Assembly: GCA_015060835.1 (NCBI GenBank)
Contig: SUXT01000003.1
Coordinates: 1 to 64,000, forward strand
Reading direction: 5' to 3'
From: Bacteroidales bacterium
GTDB lineage: Bacteria > Bacteroidota > Bacteroidia > Bacteroidales > Bacteroidaceae
DNA: 64,000 nucleotides
Part shown: in pieces, positions 1 through 10,300 of the stretch
Numbering within the stretch: the first letter of the stretch is position 1
Layout of the letters: each line of letters begins with the position of its first letter
Made by a program: the position numbers and the translations under genes
Notes under the pieces: generated by a model
Database searches by the model: none
The model's input: only the letters and a program-made list of their open reading frames with translations
Told to the model about the DNA's origin: nothing

Positions 1-125
1 GTGTACTTTTGCCCATGGTTATATTTTAAGTGTCGTAACTCAAAGATAACCAAAAAGGGCTGACAAACCAAATAGGTTGTCAGCCCTAAATTTTTAGGAG
101 TACCTTAAAGTTTACCGGACAGTAA
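1..125. mobile_element. Terminal part of an insertion sequence whose body lies outside the window; ends in TIR-like GTTTACCGGACAGTAA next to TA
   Basis: GTTTACCGGACAGTAA at 110-125, followed by TA at 126-127, matches the TIR of the 299-bp element at 45509-45807. It interrupts the LtaS-like ORF exactly there. A strong hairpin lies just inside (56-87). Confidence 0.6.
56..87. terminator. Hairpin terminator inside the IS end
   Basis: AGGGCTGACAA...TTGTCAGCCCT, 11-bp stem followed by AAATTTTT. Confidence 0.6.
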
Positions 126-1184
126 TACTATGGAATATATCGTTCCGTTGCGCACCGATTGGATATTCTCGAAAAGCAGATCCTCGGCAATATGCTTGCG
201 CAGCGAGCACAACAGATCGAGCTTTTCGCCCTTATCCATTTCGAGCAGGAATCGGCTCCAGCTCTCGTTGAGTATCACAACCACATTGGGACTCTTTTCA
301 ACACCTTTGGCTTTGTCAAAAATAGCATTTGCCACCTTCTCCCTGTTGTCGTTTCCCACAACCGGTGCAAGCGCAGCAGCCTCTATCGCTTCGTCGATAT
401 TGGCAAACCCAGCCTTGCGCAACAGATGCTCATCGCTCTGCAACATAAAGCTGTTCTTGCGCTCCTTGTATGCCTTTTTCAGCAGATATATAGCATTTGG
501 CACCGCCTGGTTTATATTGTCGTCGGTAGAGACCATAAAAGCCTCCACCTGCAATGTATATCGGGTAACAGAGCCACGCATGAAGACAAATGTCAATCCC
601 GCTATAAGCAGACACACCACTATCGCAGATGCAAGATTGCCCACACTGCCGCGCCTGCCGATGACTACACGTCCGATATATCTGCCGACGCAGAATATCA
701 GGAATGCGATAAAGAGTATTGCCGCAAGTATTCTGAAAACAGGATAGTCCTGCACCATCGTCTGCAACAGTCCTATCGGACCCTCGTCGAAGAAATCGAA
801 AAAGACCACATTGTAGCGGCTGCTGAAATTATCGAAGAAGAAAAATTCGGCACAGACAATTGCCGACAATATTGCATACATGACGGCAAAGTACCACCGC
901 ATTGCACCCTTCAGTCGCTCTACTGCCTGCTGCCGCTTGAAGAACGGCACTGCCAGGAGCGCCACAATCATCGGCAACGAAATATATGTTATTGCCTGCG
1001 CATCGAAGCGCCAGGCATTCCACAGAAAAAGGGGGAGCGAGTCGCTGTGTTGCAGCAAGGTATCCGCGGAGACCGTGTTTGCAAGATGCGCCACACGGGC
1101 AACGGCAAAAATCGCTATCCCCAACAACTGATACAGCCACAGCTGCATGTAGAGTGTCAACAGTGATATGGTAGTGTTTTTCAT
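105..1184 (-). pseudogene. LtaS/alkaline phosphatase superfamily (LTA synthase-like) membrane sulfatase, 3' truncated by IS insertion
   Basis: Multi-TM N-terminus, then 'NVVVILNESWSR' (start of the sulfatase domain). ORF ends '...NGTIYSIVLLSGKL*' as it reads into the IS TIR; the rest of the catalytic domain is absent. Confidence 0.75.
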
Positions 1185-1201
1185 AGAAATGCTAATTTTT
1201 A

Positions 1202-1388
1202 GAAGCTGTTTGAATTTTATTAGAAAATAATTCTATATTTGCGCTGTTCATTTCGGCTTATTTGAGTCTATTTTGGCATCTTTTCTTTCTTATTTTTTGG
1301 AAATAGCCCGCTATTCCCTGCAAAACAACAAAGAAAATCTACTCAAAATACCTCTCAAATAATTCCGAAATAAAATTCAAACAGCTTC
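1202..1388 (+). mobile_element. 187-bp MITE, copy 1, TSD TTA/TTA
   Basis: TIR GAAGCTGTTTGAATTTTATT...AATAAAATTCAAACAGCTTC, flanked by TTA (1199-1201 and 1389-1391). About 96% identical to the reverse complement of 22874-23060. Confidence 0.9.
1209..1241 (+). promoter_or_regulatory. MITE-borne Bacteroidota promoter TTTG-N21-TATATTTG
   Basis: TTTG 1209-1212 and TATATTTG 1234-1241; fits the TTTG/TAnnTTTG consensus with 21-bp spacing. Confidence 0.55.
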
Positions 1389-1587
1389 TTAGAAGATTGC
1401 AAATATATAGCTTTATTTCCGATTATAAAATTTCGTAGCAAGCTGCAAATAGGCGAATGTTTAAAAATTCTTATTTATTTGAATTTGGAGAGGGCTACAT
1501 AGGCGATATTCCAAAAAACTTGCTTTCTTTGCAATTGTAAACGTGCGTATATGCGTTTGCACATAAAGAAACCTAAAATTTAAAGCT

Positions 1588-3729
1588 ATGGCAAAGAAAG
1601 CAGACAAGGTATCCAACCGCATAACCAAGAAACAACTGTTGGAACTGTTAATAGATTTTTTCAACAGTCATCAAGATGACACATTCAATGCCCGCGACAT
1701 ATTCGCAGGATTAGGAATAAAATCGACCTCAGTAAAAGGCCTCTGCATGCGTCTGCTCGACGACCTTGTCTTCGACGGCTACCTTGTTGAGCCGACGATG
1801 AACAGATACCGTCTTGCCAACAAAAGCTCCATAGTAACCGGCACATTCAAGCGCAGCAGCGACGGATACAACCTCGTCTACCCCGACGACGACAGCGAAC
1901 CGATAGTAATCGCCGACCACAAGACAGCCCATGCCCTCAACGACGACTATGTGCGCGTAACCCTCTATGCCCACCGTCGCGGACGCGGACGTGAAGGCGA
2001 GATTATAGAGATAATCAAACGCGCCCACGACACCTTCGTCGGCATACTGCGTGTGCAGAAACACTACGCTTTTCTGATGACCGAAAGCCGAGTGATGCAC
2101 ACCGACATATTCATTCCCCGCGACCAGCTCAAAGGCGGAAAATCGGGCGACAAGGCAGTCGTCAAGCTCACAGAATGGCCCGCCGAAAGCCGCAACCCAA
2201 TAGGCAAGGTGATAGACGTGCTCGGCCCCACAGGCGACAACGACACCGAGATGAATGCCATCCTCGCCGAGTTTGGTCTGCCATACGTATATCCCATCGC
2301 AGTGGAGACGGCAGCCAACAAATTGCAGACAGAGATAACAAAAGAAGAGATTGCCCGCCGCGAGGACTTCCGCGAGGTAACCACCTTCACCATAGACCCC
2401 GAAGACGCAAAGGACTTCGACGACGCGCTGTCGGTGCGCCCCCTCTCGGACGGACTTTGGGAAATAGGTGTACACATAGCCGACGTGTCGCACTACGTAA
2501 CCGAAGGCAGCGTCATCGACAAAGAGGCATTCAAGCGTGCCACCTCCATCTACCTTGTAGACCGCACCATACCCATGCTGCCCGAAAAGCTATGCAACAA
2601 CCTCTGCTCACTGCGCCCCGACGAAGACAAGCTCACCTACTCGGTCGTATTCACCATGAACGACAAAGCCGAAGTGAAAAAAGCACGCATCTGCCGCACC
2701 ATCATACGCAGCAACCGCCGCTTTACCTACGAAGAGGTGCAAGAGATACTCACCGCCGGCAAAGGCGAATACAGCGAAGAGCTCGGCCTGCTCAACCGCA
2801 TGGCACAGACCATGCGCGAAAAACGCTTCGCCTCGGGAGCCATAGACTTCCAGCAAGCCGAGGTACACTTCCGCCTCGACGAGAACGGGAAGCCGTTATC
2901 GGTCTACTTCTCCGAGAGCAACGAGTCGCACCAGCTCATTGAGGAGTTCATGCTGCTCGCCAACCGCACCGTAGCCGAGACAATAGGCAAAAAGACAGCC
3001 AACAACACCCCAAAGACCTTTGTCTACCGCGTACACGACCAGCCCGACCTCGAGAAGCTCACAGTCCTCTCGCGTTTCGTTGCCAAGCTCGGCTACAAGA
3101 TGCGCGGCACCGGACGCGGCAACACAGCATCGTCGCTCAACAACCTGCTGCGCGACATCAAAGGACAGAAAGAGCAGAACGTCATCGAACAAATCTCCCT
3201 GCGCACCATGCAGAAGGCCAAATACTCCACACAGAACATCGGACACTTCGGCCTTGCATTCAAATACTACACCCACTTCACCTCACCCATACGCCGCTAT
3301 CCCGACCTGATGGTACACCGCCTGCTCGACCGCTACCTCACACAAGGTTCACGCTCGGCAAACGCAGCCAAGTTCGAGACCTTCTGCGAGCACTGCTCTG
3401 CACAGGAGCAGGTGGCAGCCAATGCCGAACGCGCCAGCATCAAATACAAGCAGGTGGAGTTCATGACCGAACACATCGACGAAGAATTCGATGCAGTGAT
3501 AAGCGGTGTAACCGAATGGGGCATATATGCCGAAATCATCGAGAACAAATGCGAAGGAATGATACCCCTGCGCACCCTCGAAGACGACTACTACGAATAC
3601 GACGAAGCCAACTACTGCCTTGTAGGACGTCGCCACCACCGCAAATACACCATAGGCGACCCGCTGCGCATACGCATAGTACGCGCCAACCTCGAACGCA
3701 AACAATTGGACTTCGAAATAGCAGAATGA
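1588..3729 (+). CDS. rnr: Ribonuclease R
   Basis: RNase II/R core ('TIDPEDAKDFDDALSV', 'SPIRRYPDLMVHRLL'), N-terminal OB/CSD and C-terminal S1-like region. Confidence 0.95.
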   Translation: MAKKADKVSNRITKKQLLELLIDFFNSHQDDTFNARDIFAGLGIKSTSVKGLCMRLLDDLVFDGYLVEPTMNRYRLANKSSIVTGTFKRSSDGYNLVYPDDDSEPIVIADHKTAHALNDDYVRVTLYAHRRGRGREGEIIEIIKRAHDTFVGILRVQKHYAFLMTESRVMHTDIFIPRDQLKGGKSGDKAVVKLTEWPAESRNPIGKVIDVLGPTGDNDTEMNAILAEFGLPYVYPIAVETAANKLQTEITKEEIARREDFREVTTFTIDPEDAKDFDDALSVRPLSDGLWEIGVHIADVSHYVTEGSVIDKEAFKRATSIYLVDRTIPMLPEKLCNNLCSLRPDEDKLTYSVVFTMNDKAEVKKARICRTIIRSNRRFTYEEVQEILTAGKGEYSEELGLLNRMAQTMREKRFASGAIDFQQAEVHFRLDENGKPLSVYFSESNESHQLIEEFMLLANRTVAETIGKKTANNTPKTFVYRVHDQPDLEKLTVLSRFVAKLGYKMRGTGRGNTASSLNNLLRDIKGQKEQNVIEQISLRTMQKAKYSTQNIGHFGLAFKYYTHFTSPIRRYPDLMVHRLLDRYLTQGSRSANAAKFETFCEHCSAQEQVAANAERASIKYKQVEFMTEHIDEEFDAVISGVTEWGIYAEIIENKCEGMIPLRTLEDDYYEYDEANYCLVGRRHHRKYTIGDPLRIRIVRANLERKQLDFEIAE

Positions 3730-4112
3730 TGAAAGACAAAGGCTACAAGACACAGCAATACGACGGTCCCGTAAAACGCTTCTGCCAAACACTCGACCTG
3801 AAGGACAACCCCGAGCTGATAGCCGAATACCGTCGTCGACACAGCGAGGGCGAAGCATGGAGCGAGATAATCGAAGGCATACGACAAGTAGGCATACTCG
3901 AAATGGAGATATACCTTGTGGGCACCCGCCTCTTCATGATAGTGGAGACACCGCTCGACTTTGACTGGGACAGCGCAATGGCACGTCTTTCCACACTGCC
4001 CCGACAGCAGGAGTGGGAGGACTATATGTCAGAGTTCCAGGCTGCAGAGAAAGGGGCATCGTCCGACGAAAAATGGCGCATGATGGAGAGAATTTTCCAT
4101 CTGTATGAATAA
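3726..4112 (+). CDS. L-rhamnose mutarotase family (DUF718) protein
   Basis: 'YRRRHSEGEAWSEIIEGIRQVGILEMEIYLVGTRLFMIVE' matches the family pattern; ATGA overlap with the rnr stop (start 3726 or 3729). Confidence 0.75.
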   Translation: MMKDKGYKTQQYDGPVKRFCQTLDLKDNPELIAEYRRRHSEGEAWSEIIEGIRQVGILEMEIYLVGTRLFMIVETPLDFDWDSAMARLSTLPRQQEWEDYMSEFQAAEKGASSDEKWRMMERIFHLYE

Positions 4113-4159
4113 AATGCGTTAATAGCTTTTAGAAGTTGTTTCGCAAAACAAACTGAAAG

Positions 4160-4322
4160 AGCTGTCCCTCGTTAAGGGGGACGAGAGAGTTTTTCCACGG
4201 AAAAAATCTCGGAGGGGGTTCTAAACCTAACGGAATGCAATAAAACAAGCAACGAAGAAGAACCCCTCCGTCTTCAAAAACATATGTTTTTGAATCCACC
4301 TCCCCTTTAAGGGCAGGAACTT
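4160..4322. repeat. Long imperfect palindromic repeat (AGCTGTCCCTC..GGAGGGGGTT / AACCCCTCCGTC..AAGGGCAGGAAC), copy a
   Basis: Shared core with 6521-6682, 13930-14360 and 45545-45602. Confidence 0.8.
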
Positions 4323-4347
4323 TAAAATTTGCAAAAAGACAACAACT

Positions 4348-5025
4348 ATGAAGATACTGATTATAGAAGACGACGACTCCTTGCGCGAAATTATAACCCG
4401 CGGCCTGCTCAACGAAGGCTACATAGTAGAGACCGCAGCAAACTACTCCGACGCCAACGACAAGATAGCCGGATACAGCTACGACTGCATACTGCTCGAC
4501 ATAATGCTGCCCGACGGCAACGGACTGCGCCTGCTCGAACATATAAAATCACTGAAGAAACGCGACCACATAATAATAATATCGGCACGCGACTCGCTCG
4601 ACGACAAAGTAACCGGACTCGACCTCGGTGCCGACGACTACCTCGCCAAACCGTTCTACATGGCAGAGCTGTCGGCACGCATCAAGAGCATACTGCGCCG
4701 CAGCGCAAATGCCGACGGCAACAAGCTGAAAGCCGGCAACATCACACTCGACCTCACAGGGCGCAGCGTAGATGTCGGCGGCAAGGAGATTGCACTGCTG
4801 AAGAAAGAGTACGACATACTGCTCTACTTCCTGCAACGCCCCAACCACATAGTAGACAAGGCACTGCTCGCCGAGTCGGTGTGGGGCGACTACATAGACA
4901 CAGCCGACAACTTCGACTTCATATACGCACAAGTGAAGAACCTGCGCAAGAAGCTTGACGCAGCCGGAGCTACCCTGACCATAAAAGCCGTCTACGGATT
5001 CGGCTACAAGCTTGCCGAGAAATAA
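4348..5025 (+). CDS. OmpR/PhoB-family response regulator
   Basis: 'MKILIIEDDDSLREII', 'LLDIMLPDGNGLRLL', winged-helix C-terminus. Confidence 0.93.
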   Translation: MKILIIEDDDSLREIITRGLLNEGYIVETAANYSDANDKIAGYSYDCILLDIMLPDGNGLRLLEHIKSLKKRDHIIIISARDSLDDKVTGLDLGADDYLAKPFYMAELSARIKSILRRSANADGNKLKAGNITLDLTGRSVDVGGKEIALLKKEYDILLYFLQRPNHIVDKALLAESVWGDYIDTADNFDFIYAQVKNLRKKLDAAGATLTIKAVYGFGYKLAEK

Positions 5026-5036
5026 CCCATCGAACC

Positions 5037-6308
5037 ATGAAACTATTCCACCGCGTAATACTGACACTCGCCATAGGACTGTTGCCCGTGATGGCACTAT
5101 GGTCGTTGCTCTTCTACTACGGGATGGTAGGCGAGATAAACGACGAGACCGACGATGCCCTCAGCGACTATGCCCAGCTGATAATGCGCCGCGCACTTGT
5201 GGGCGCCCCCCTGCCACAACCCGACAACGGCTCCAACAACAGCTACTCCATCGTCCCCGTCAGCGAAGAATACGTAAGGAACAACCCACAGATAACCTTC
5301 TACGACGAAATGGTCTACATACCCGAAAAGGAAGAGACCGAGCCCGCCCGCGTACTAAAGACCATATACCGCGATGGCGAAGGACAGCACTACGAATTGC
5401 AGGTAGCAACCCCCACCTTCGAGCGCAAAGACCTGCTCGAAACCGTAGCCTACAACATACTCGGGCTCTACGCAGTGCTCATGCTCACAATACTGGCAGT
5501 CGTATCCATAGTCTACTACCTGAATATGCGCCCGCTCTACACCCTGCTCAAACGCCTCGACAAATACCGCCCCGGCACAAAAAGCACAAATTTCACCGAC
5601 ACAACCACAGTAGTGGAATTCCGCAAACTCAACGACGCAGTACAGAAAGCAATGGAACGTGCCGAATACTACTTCGACAGGCAGAACAGCTTCATAGGCA
5701 ACGCCTCGCACGAACTCCAGACTCCGCTCGCCATCCTGGGTGCCCGCCTCGAATGGCTCATGAACAGCGACACACTGAGCGAAGAACAGATGACAGAGAT
5801 AATAAAGATGCGGCAATCCCTCTCGCGTCTTGTACGCCTCAACCGCACACTGCTTCTGCTGTCGAAGATAGAGAACGGACAGTTCCCCGAAACAACCGAA
5901 GTAGATGTCGCAGCCATCATACGCGAAAGCATGGAGACCTACTGCGAAATTTACGCCGAGCGGGGAATATTTTGCAAGACAGAACTTCCCGAGAAATTCA
6001 TTGTAATGATGAACGAATCACTCGCCACCACACTCATAGGCAACCTGCTGAAAAACAGTTTCGTGCACAACAGCAACGGAGGATGTGTAAAAGTATCCAT
6101 CGACGGCAACACCCTCTCAGTGGCAAACAGCGGCAAAGAGCCGCTCGATGCCTCACGCATCTTCGAGCGCTTCTACCACAAGGGCAACAGCGACAGCACC
6201 GGACTCGGCTTGCCACTCGTAAGCTCCATAGCCGAGAGATACGGCACAAAAGTAGAGTACAGCTTCGCCGACGGAATGCACCGCTTCTCAATAAAATTCA
6301 TGCAATAG
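5037..6308 (+). CDS. Sensor histidine kinase
   Basis: Two TM segments, H-box 'FIGNASHELQTPLAIL', ATPase 'STGLGLPLVSSIAERYG'. Confidence 0.93.
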   Translation: MKLFHRVILTLAIGLLPVMALWSLLFYYGMVGEINDETDDALSDYAQLIMRRALVGAPLPQPDNGSNNSYSIVPVSEEYVRNNPQITFYDEMVYIPEKEETEPARVLKTIYRDGEGQHYELQVATPTFERKDLLETVAYNILGLYAVLMLTILAVVSIVYYLNMRPLYTLLKRLDKYRPGTKSTNFTDTTTVVEFRKLNDAVQKAMERAEYYFDRQNSFIGNASHELQTPLAILGARLEWLMNSDTLSEEQMTEIIKMRQSLSRLVRLNRTLLLLSKIENGQFPETTEVDVAAIIRESMETYCEIYAERGIFCKTELPEKFIVMMNESLATTLIGNLLKNSFVHNSNGGCVKVSIDGNTLSVANSGKEPLDASRIFERFYHKGNSDSTGLGLPLVSSIAERYGTKVEYSFADGMHRFSIKFMQ

Positions 6309-6310
6309 AT

Positions 6311-6358
6311 AATCAAGCTGAGGTGAACACTTATATTTGTGTTCACCTCAGCTTGATT
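6311..6358. terminator. 20-bp perfect-stem hairpin after the two-component operon
   Basis: AATCAAGCTGAGGTGAACAC-ttatattt-GTGTTCACCTCAGCTTGATT. Confidence 0.8.
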
Positions 6359-6450
6359 TATAATTAATGATTATCAAACTTATTACCTAAAATGCAACGT
6401 TGCATTGCAATGTCGGTGGAAATAAGTAACTTGAAAAGTTGTCCCACTTT

Positions 6451-6751
6451 AAGCTAATCTTTGGACACATCTTTCAGTTTTTATATTTCGCTAATCTCTT
6501 CAAAATAAGAAACTTAAAAAAAGCTGTCCCTCTTAAAGGGGGACGAGAACTTTTTTCCGAGAAAAAAGTTCGGAGGGGGTTCTTAACCCATCGTACTACA
6601 ATAAACCATACTACGCGAGGAAAACCCCTCCGTCTTCAAAAAACTTTGTTTTTTGAATCCACCTCCCCTTTAAGGGCAGGAACTTTTTAGAATAGTTTTT
6701 TATCCATTGAAGGATGGGGTTGTACTTTTTAGGTATAATATCGCATAATCA
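6451..6751. repeat. Composite palindromic repeat, copy b (uninterrupted)
   Basis: Nearly identical over its length to the flanks of 13869-14420 ('AAGCTAATCTTTGGACACATCTTTCAG...' through 'TAGGTATAATATCGCATAATCAT'). Confidence 0.85.
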
Positions 6752-6782
6752 TTTATAATTATTAGTGTTTGGTATTTTTTTA

Positions 6783-6936
6783 TCCTGTCCATCCGCATTT
6801 GCAATGCGGATGCTTTGAGTATCAGCATTTACAATGCGCTAATATAATCCAAGAACATACATAAACGAAGACTGAAGTACATAGATTCATAATAGGTATT
6901 ATTTTAAGCGCATCACAGATGCTTATACTCAATACT
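6783..6936 (-). repeat. REP/BIME-like hairpin repeat, copy 1
   Basis: Stems CATCCGCATT-tgc-AATGCGGATG, GCATTTACAATGC, GCATCACAGATGC; both arms recur inverted at 63645-63799. Confidence 0.75.
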
Positions 6937-6964
6937 TCGCGTTGCAAACTCGAAGGGACGGGGG

Positions 6965-7098
6965 GAGTGCCGAGCTTGTGAGGCTTAGCAGGGCGAGGGA
7001 GTTCCAATCATAGACCTAACTTTGTCTTAATAAAGAATGGGGGCTTGTAGCCACTTAAATATTGAATTTTAAACGACTTAAATACGTATACCGGACAT
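6965..7098. repeat. Decayed 3' half of the TTAGTGTCCGGTAAA-TIR element
   Basis: 'GAGTGCCGAGCTTGTGAGGCTTAGCAGGGCGAGGGAGTTCCAATCA...TAAATACGTATACCGGACA' parallels 45670-45803. Confidence 0.75.
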
Positions 7099-7307
7099 TC
7101 ATGGTTTTGACTACATTTTTTCCAACGAATCCGCGCAGTTAGTGTACACTTTTTCAATGAAAAGATTGGGGAGTTGCACTATCTTTAGATTACCAATTTA
7201 TAGAACCTCCCGCAAGTGAATGCAGGTAAACCTCCATCCATAACGAACAAAGCATATTTTCTACAGAAGCTATTACTATTTTATTATGAATTTACCAAAA
7301 AAACAAT

Positions 7308-7315
7308 TATTTTTG
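7308..7315 (+). promoter_or_regulatory. -7 element TATTTTTG upstream of the papain-like peptidase
   Basis: TAnnTTTG match; supports translation start at 7381 rather than 7216. Confidence 0.4.
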
Positions 7316-7380
7316 CAACGTATAAGTACATTGGCAAAAACCGCAACTATTCATCGCACAATATTTTCAACAACAATACA

Positions 7381-10300
7381 ATGAAAAAGATTCTACTTAT
7401 GGCATTATGCCTTGTGTCGGCACTCTTTGCAACGGCACAGATCGAAGATTACACCTTGCCCGACGGCAAAGTAATCAAGGTAGACCGCAGCGTCTTCCCC
7501 GATTTCAAGTACGACGAAACGCCCAAGCCACAGCCTGCCGAGTATGTGGCACGCCGCAAGGCACGCGCAAAACAGGGAAAAATAAAGCTGCCGCCATATG
7601 TCTACAACGGCGAGAGCAAATACTTCCCCCCCATCTTCAACCAGGATGGTGGTTCTTGTGGCTCGGCACAGAGCATCGGCTATATGTTCACCCATGAAAT
7701 GTGCTGCTACCGCGACCTCGACGCATCACAGCCCGAGAACCAGTACCCCACACACTTCACATGGTTGCTCGCCTATCAGCCCGTCACAGCCGAAGGTTTA
7801 GTACAAACCGTTGGTGTACCCAATGTACCCACATACGGCGGTCGCACCTACAGCCGACTCTTCGGTGCCCAGACACACGACGACCCCGACTACGGCTGGA
7901 TGCAAGGCTACGACAAATGGTACAGCGCCATGTGGAACAAAGTAGCACACGACATAACCTTTGCCCCCACCAACACAGCCGAAGGTCAGCGCGAGCTCAA
8001 AGAGTGGCTCTACAACCACAGTGGCGATGAGACCATGCACGGAGGAGGTGTTGCCGGTATCGGAGTAGCCGCATACGGTACATGGGGGTCAATCCCCACC
8101 ACCGACGCCAACAAGGCAGCCGGTGTAAACGGCAAGAAATATGTAAAGGCATGGGGCGATGTATACAACCACGCAGTAACCATCTGCGGATACGACGACC
8201 GCATAGAGTTCGACCTTGACGGAGACGGTAACATAGGCGAAGTAGCCGAAAACGAAGTAGGCGCATGGATTATCGCCAACTCATGGGGTAACGGCTGGGA
8301 GAACAAAGGCTTCATATACTGCCCCTACAAATATTGCTATGCAGTGGGCAAGAACTCAATGGTATGGACTCCCGGCGCACACATCATACGCAAAGACTAC
8401 CGTCCTTTGCGCACTATTAAACTGCTTATGGACTACACCCACCGCAGCGAAATATCACTCAGTGCAGGCGTTTCTGAGGATCTCAACGCCACAAAGCCCG
8501 ACATAAGCGTAGGTTTCGACCACTTCCTTAACCACGGCAACACATTGGGCGCCAACCCCGCACCCGAAGTACCCATGCTCGGACGCTGGGCAGACGGAAT
8601 GCACCACGAGCCCATGGAGTTCGGATACGACCTTACCGACCTCACAGCGAAAGCAGACCGTACAAAACCCCTCAAATACTTCTTCATTGTAAGAACAAAA
8701 GAGGGTTCCATAGGAAAGGGACACATCCACAAAGCATCCATCATCAACTACGAAATCGAGAATGAAGGATTGGAAATACCTTTCGCCGAAACAAATGTAG
8801 AGATAGTCGACAGTGTCCGCGAAACAATCATCAGCGTGATAGTTCCCGGCGAACAGTTCTACCCTGCAACAAACCTCACATTAAACAACGGCAAGCTATC
8901 TTGGGATGCACCCCGCACATCGAGTCTCACACTTACAGGATACAACATTTACGACAAGGAAACAATTATAGCACAACTGTCGGCCGAGGAAAAGGAATTC
9001 ACAGTCGACAACACTGCTGAGGGTCCCTTCACTGTAAAAGCCATATATCAGGCAGGCAAATACAAGATGGAGTCAACCCCCTCGAACAAGGCAGTATTGA
9101 TGAAGGAACTCCCCTCACACGACACCAACAAAGTGACAATGTTCTACAGAGGAGGACTCACTGTCCCCAATGTCTTCCCCAAATCTGTTGACAAAGCCAC
9201 AATCGAGTTCTGCATACTCAGCACAAACAATGCGAACTACAGCCACCAGATCGGTCCGGGTTGGGGTAAATTCCTCTTCCACAACAACTCAAACGGAACA
9301 CTTACCGTAGGATGGGACAACAACAAGGAGAACCGTCTCGACATAAGCAATATATTTGCCAGCACCACCAAATGGTATCACATAGCCATTGTCATCGACT
9401 CCAACATACTCACCCTCTATGTAAACGGCATCAAGAGAGGACAGTTGAACTCATCCACATGTTCAGGCCTTTCTGGATTCGGTGATTTAGAGTTCGGACG
9501 CACAGGCGACAACCAGTGCTGGGACGGTGGAATCGACGAGATACGCATCTGGAACAGAGCACTCACCAACGACGAGATACGCCAGAACATGCGCACCCCC
9601 ATCGTGAAGCCCGCAATGCAGAACGACCTTCTTGTCTACATTCCCATGGAAACCATAAATGTAAACGGCAAAATCCTGTTACGCGACTGGGCAGGAGGAA
9701 AGCACGCAATTCCACACTCTATCGGCACATGGGAGACAAGAGAAGACGAAGGAATATTCTCGACTAAGCCCCGCAAGCCCACCCTCACCATTGTCGATGA
9801 AGACAGCACACACCTTGAAGGTCTCCCCTTCAATCTTAAAGCAATTGCTGCTTTGAGCGCAACCGACTGGACATGGTCGGCACCCGGCTCCACCACACCC
9901 GAGGCACAGGGCACAAGCCCCACATTCAAATACCCCGAAGCAGGAACCTACACAGTTACCTGTACTACAATATTTGCAACCGGCGACACACTGACAGCAA
10001 GCAAAGATGTGAATATTGTCAAAGGAAAAGCACCCGTGGCAGCCTTCGACATCCTTGACGACACATTGCCCGCCGGCGACAGATTCAGCTTCATCAACCG
10101 TAGCGAAGGTGATGCCTGCGTCTACAGTTGGAGTATGCCCGGCGCCGATATTGAAGAGATTGGAGGAACCAACGCCACAGCCCTCTATCCCACTTTCGGA
10201 ACATTTGCCGTTACACTGACTGCAACCAACTCATTCGGCAGCAGCAGCGTTACACACGAAGTTACCGTAGAGGAGTCGGCACCCGAAGCCCGCTTCGACA

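Noticed and set aside
159-1166. 335-aa + strand ORF opposite the LtaS-like gene
   Set aside because: Composition (His/Cys/Gln-rich) is typical of an antisense shadow; the minus strand gives a coherent TM protein.
2175-2942. 255-aa Arg-rich ORF inside rnr
   Set aside because: Out-of-frame shadow of rnr in a GC-biased codon context.
4348-6308. Two-component system as the dedicated regulator of the foraging operon
   Set aside because: Classic cytoplasmic RR/HK pair rather than a hybrid two-component, SusR or ECF/anti-sigma PUL regulator; separated by a terminator and repeats; no evidence for linkage.
5012-6367. 451-aa Arg/His-rich ORF overlapping the histidine kinase
   Set aside because: +2/+3 frame shadow; the kinase frame has all HK motifs.
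6393-6408. AATGCAACGTTGCATT palindrome as an operator
   Set aside because: Perfect 16-bp palindrome but 3' of the two-component operon amid repeats; no second occurrence noticed and no adjacent regulator, so function is unsupported.
7216-7380. N-terminal extension of the cysteine peptidase ORF (55 aa)
   Set aside because: Lies across the predicted -7 box (7308-7315); a clean signal peptide starts at 7381.
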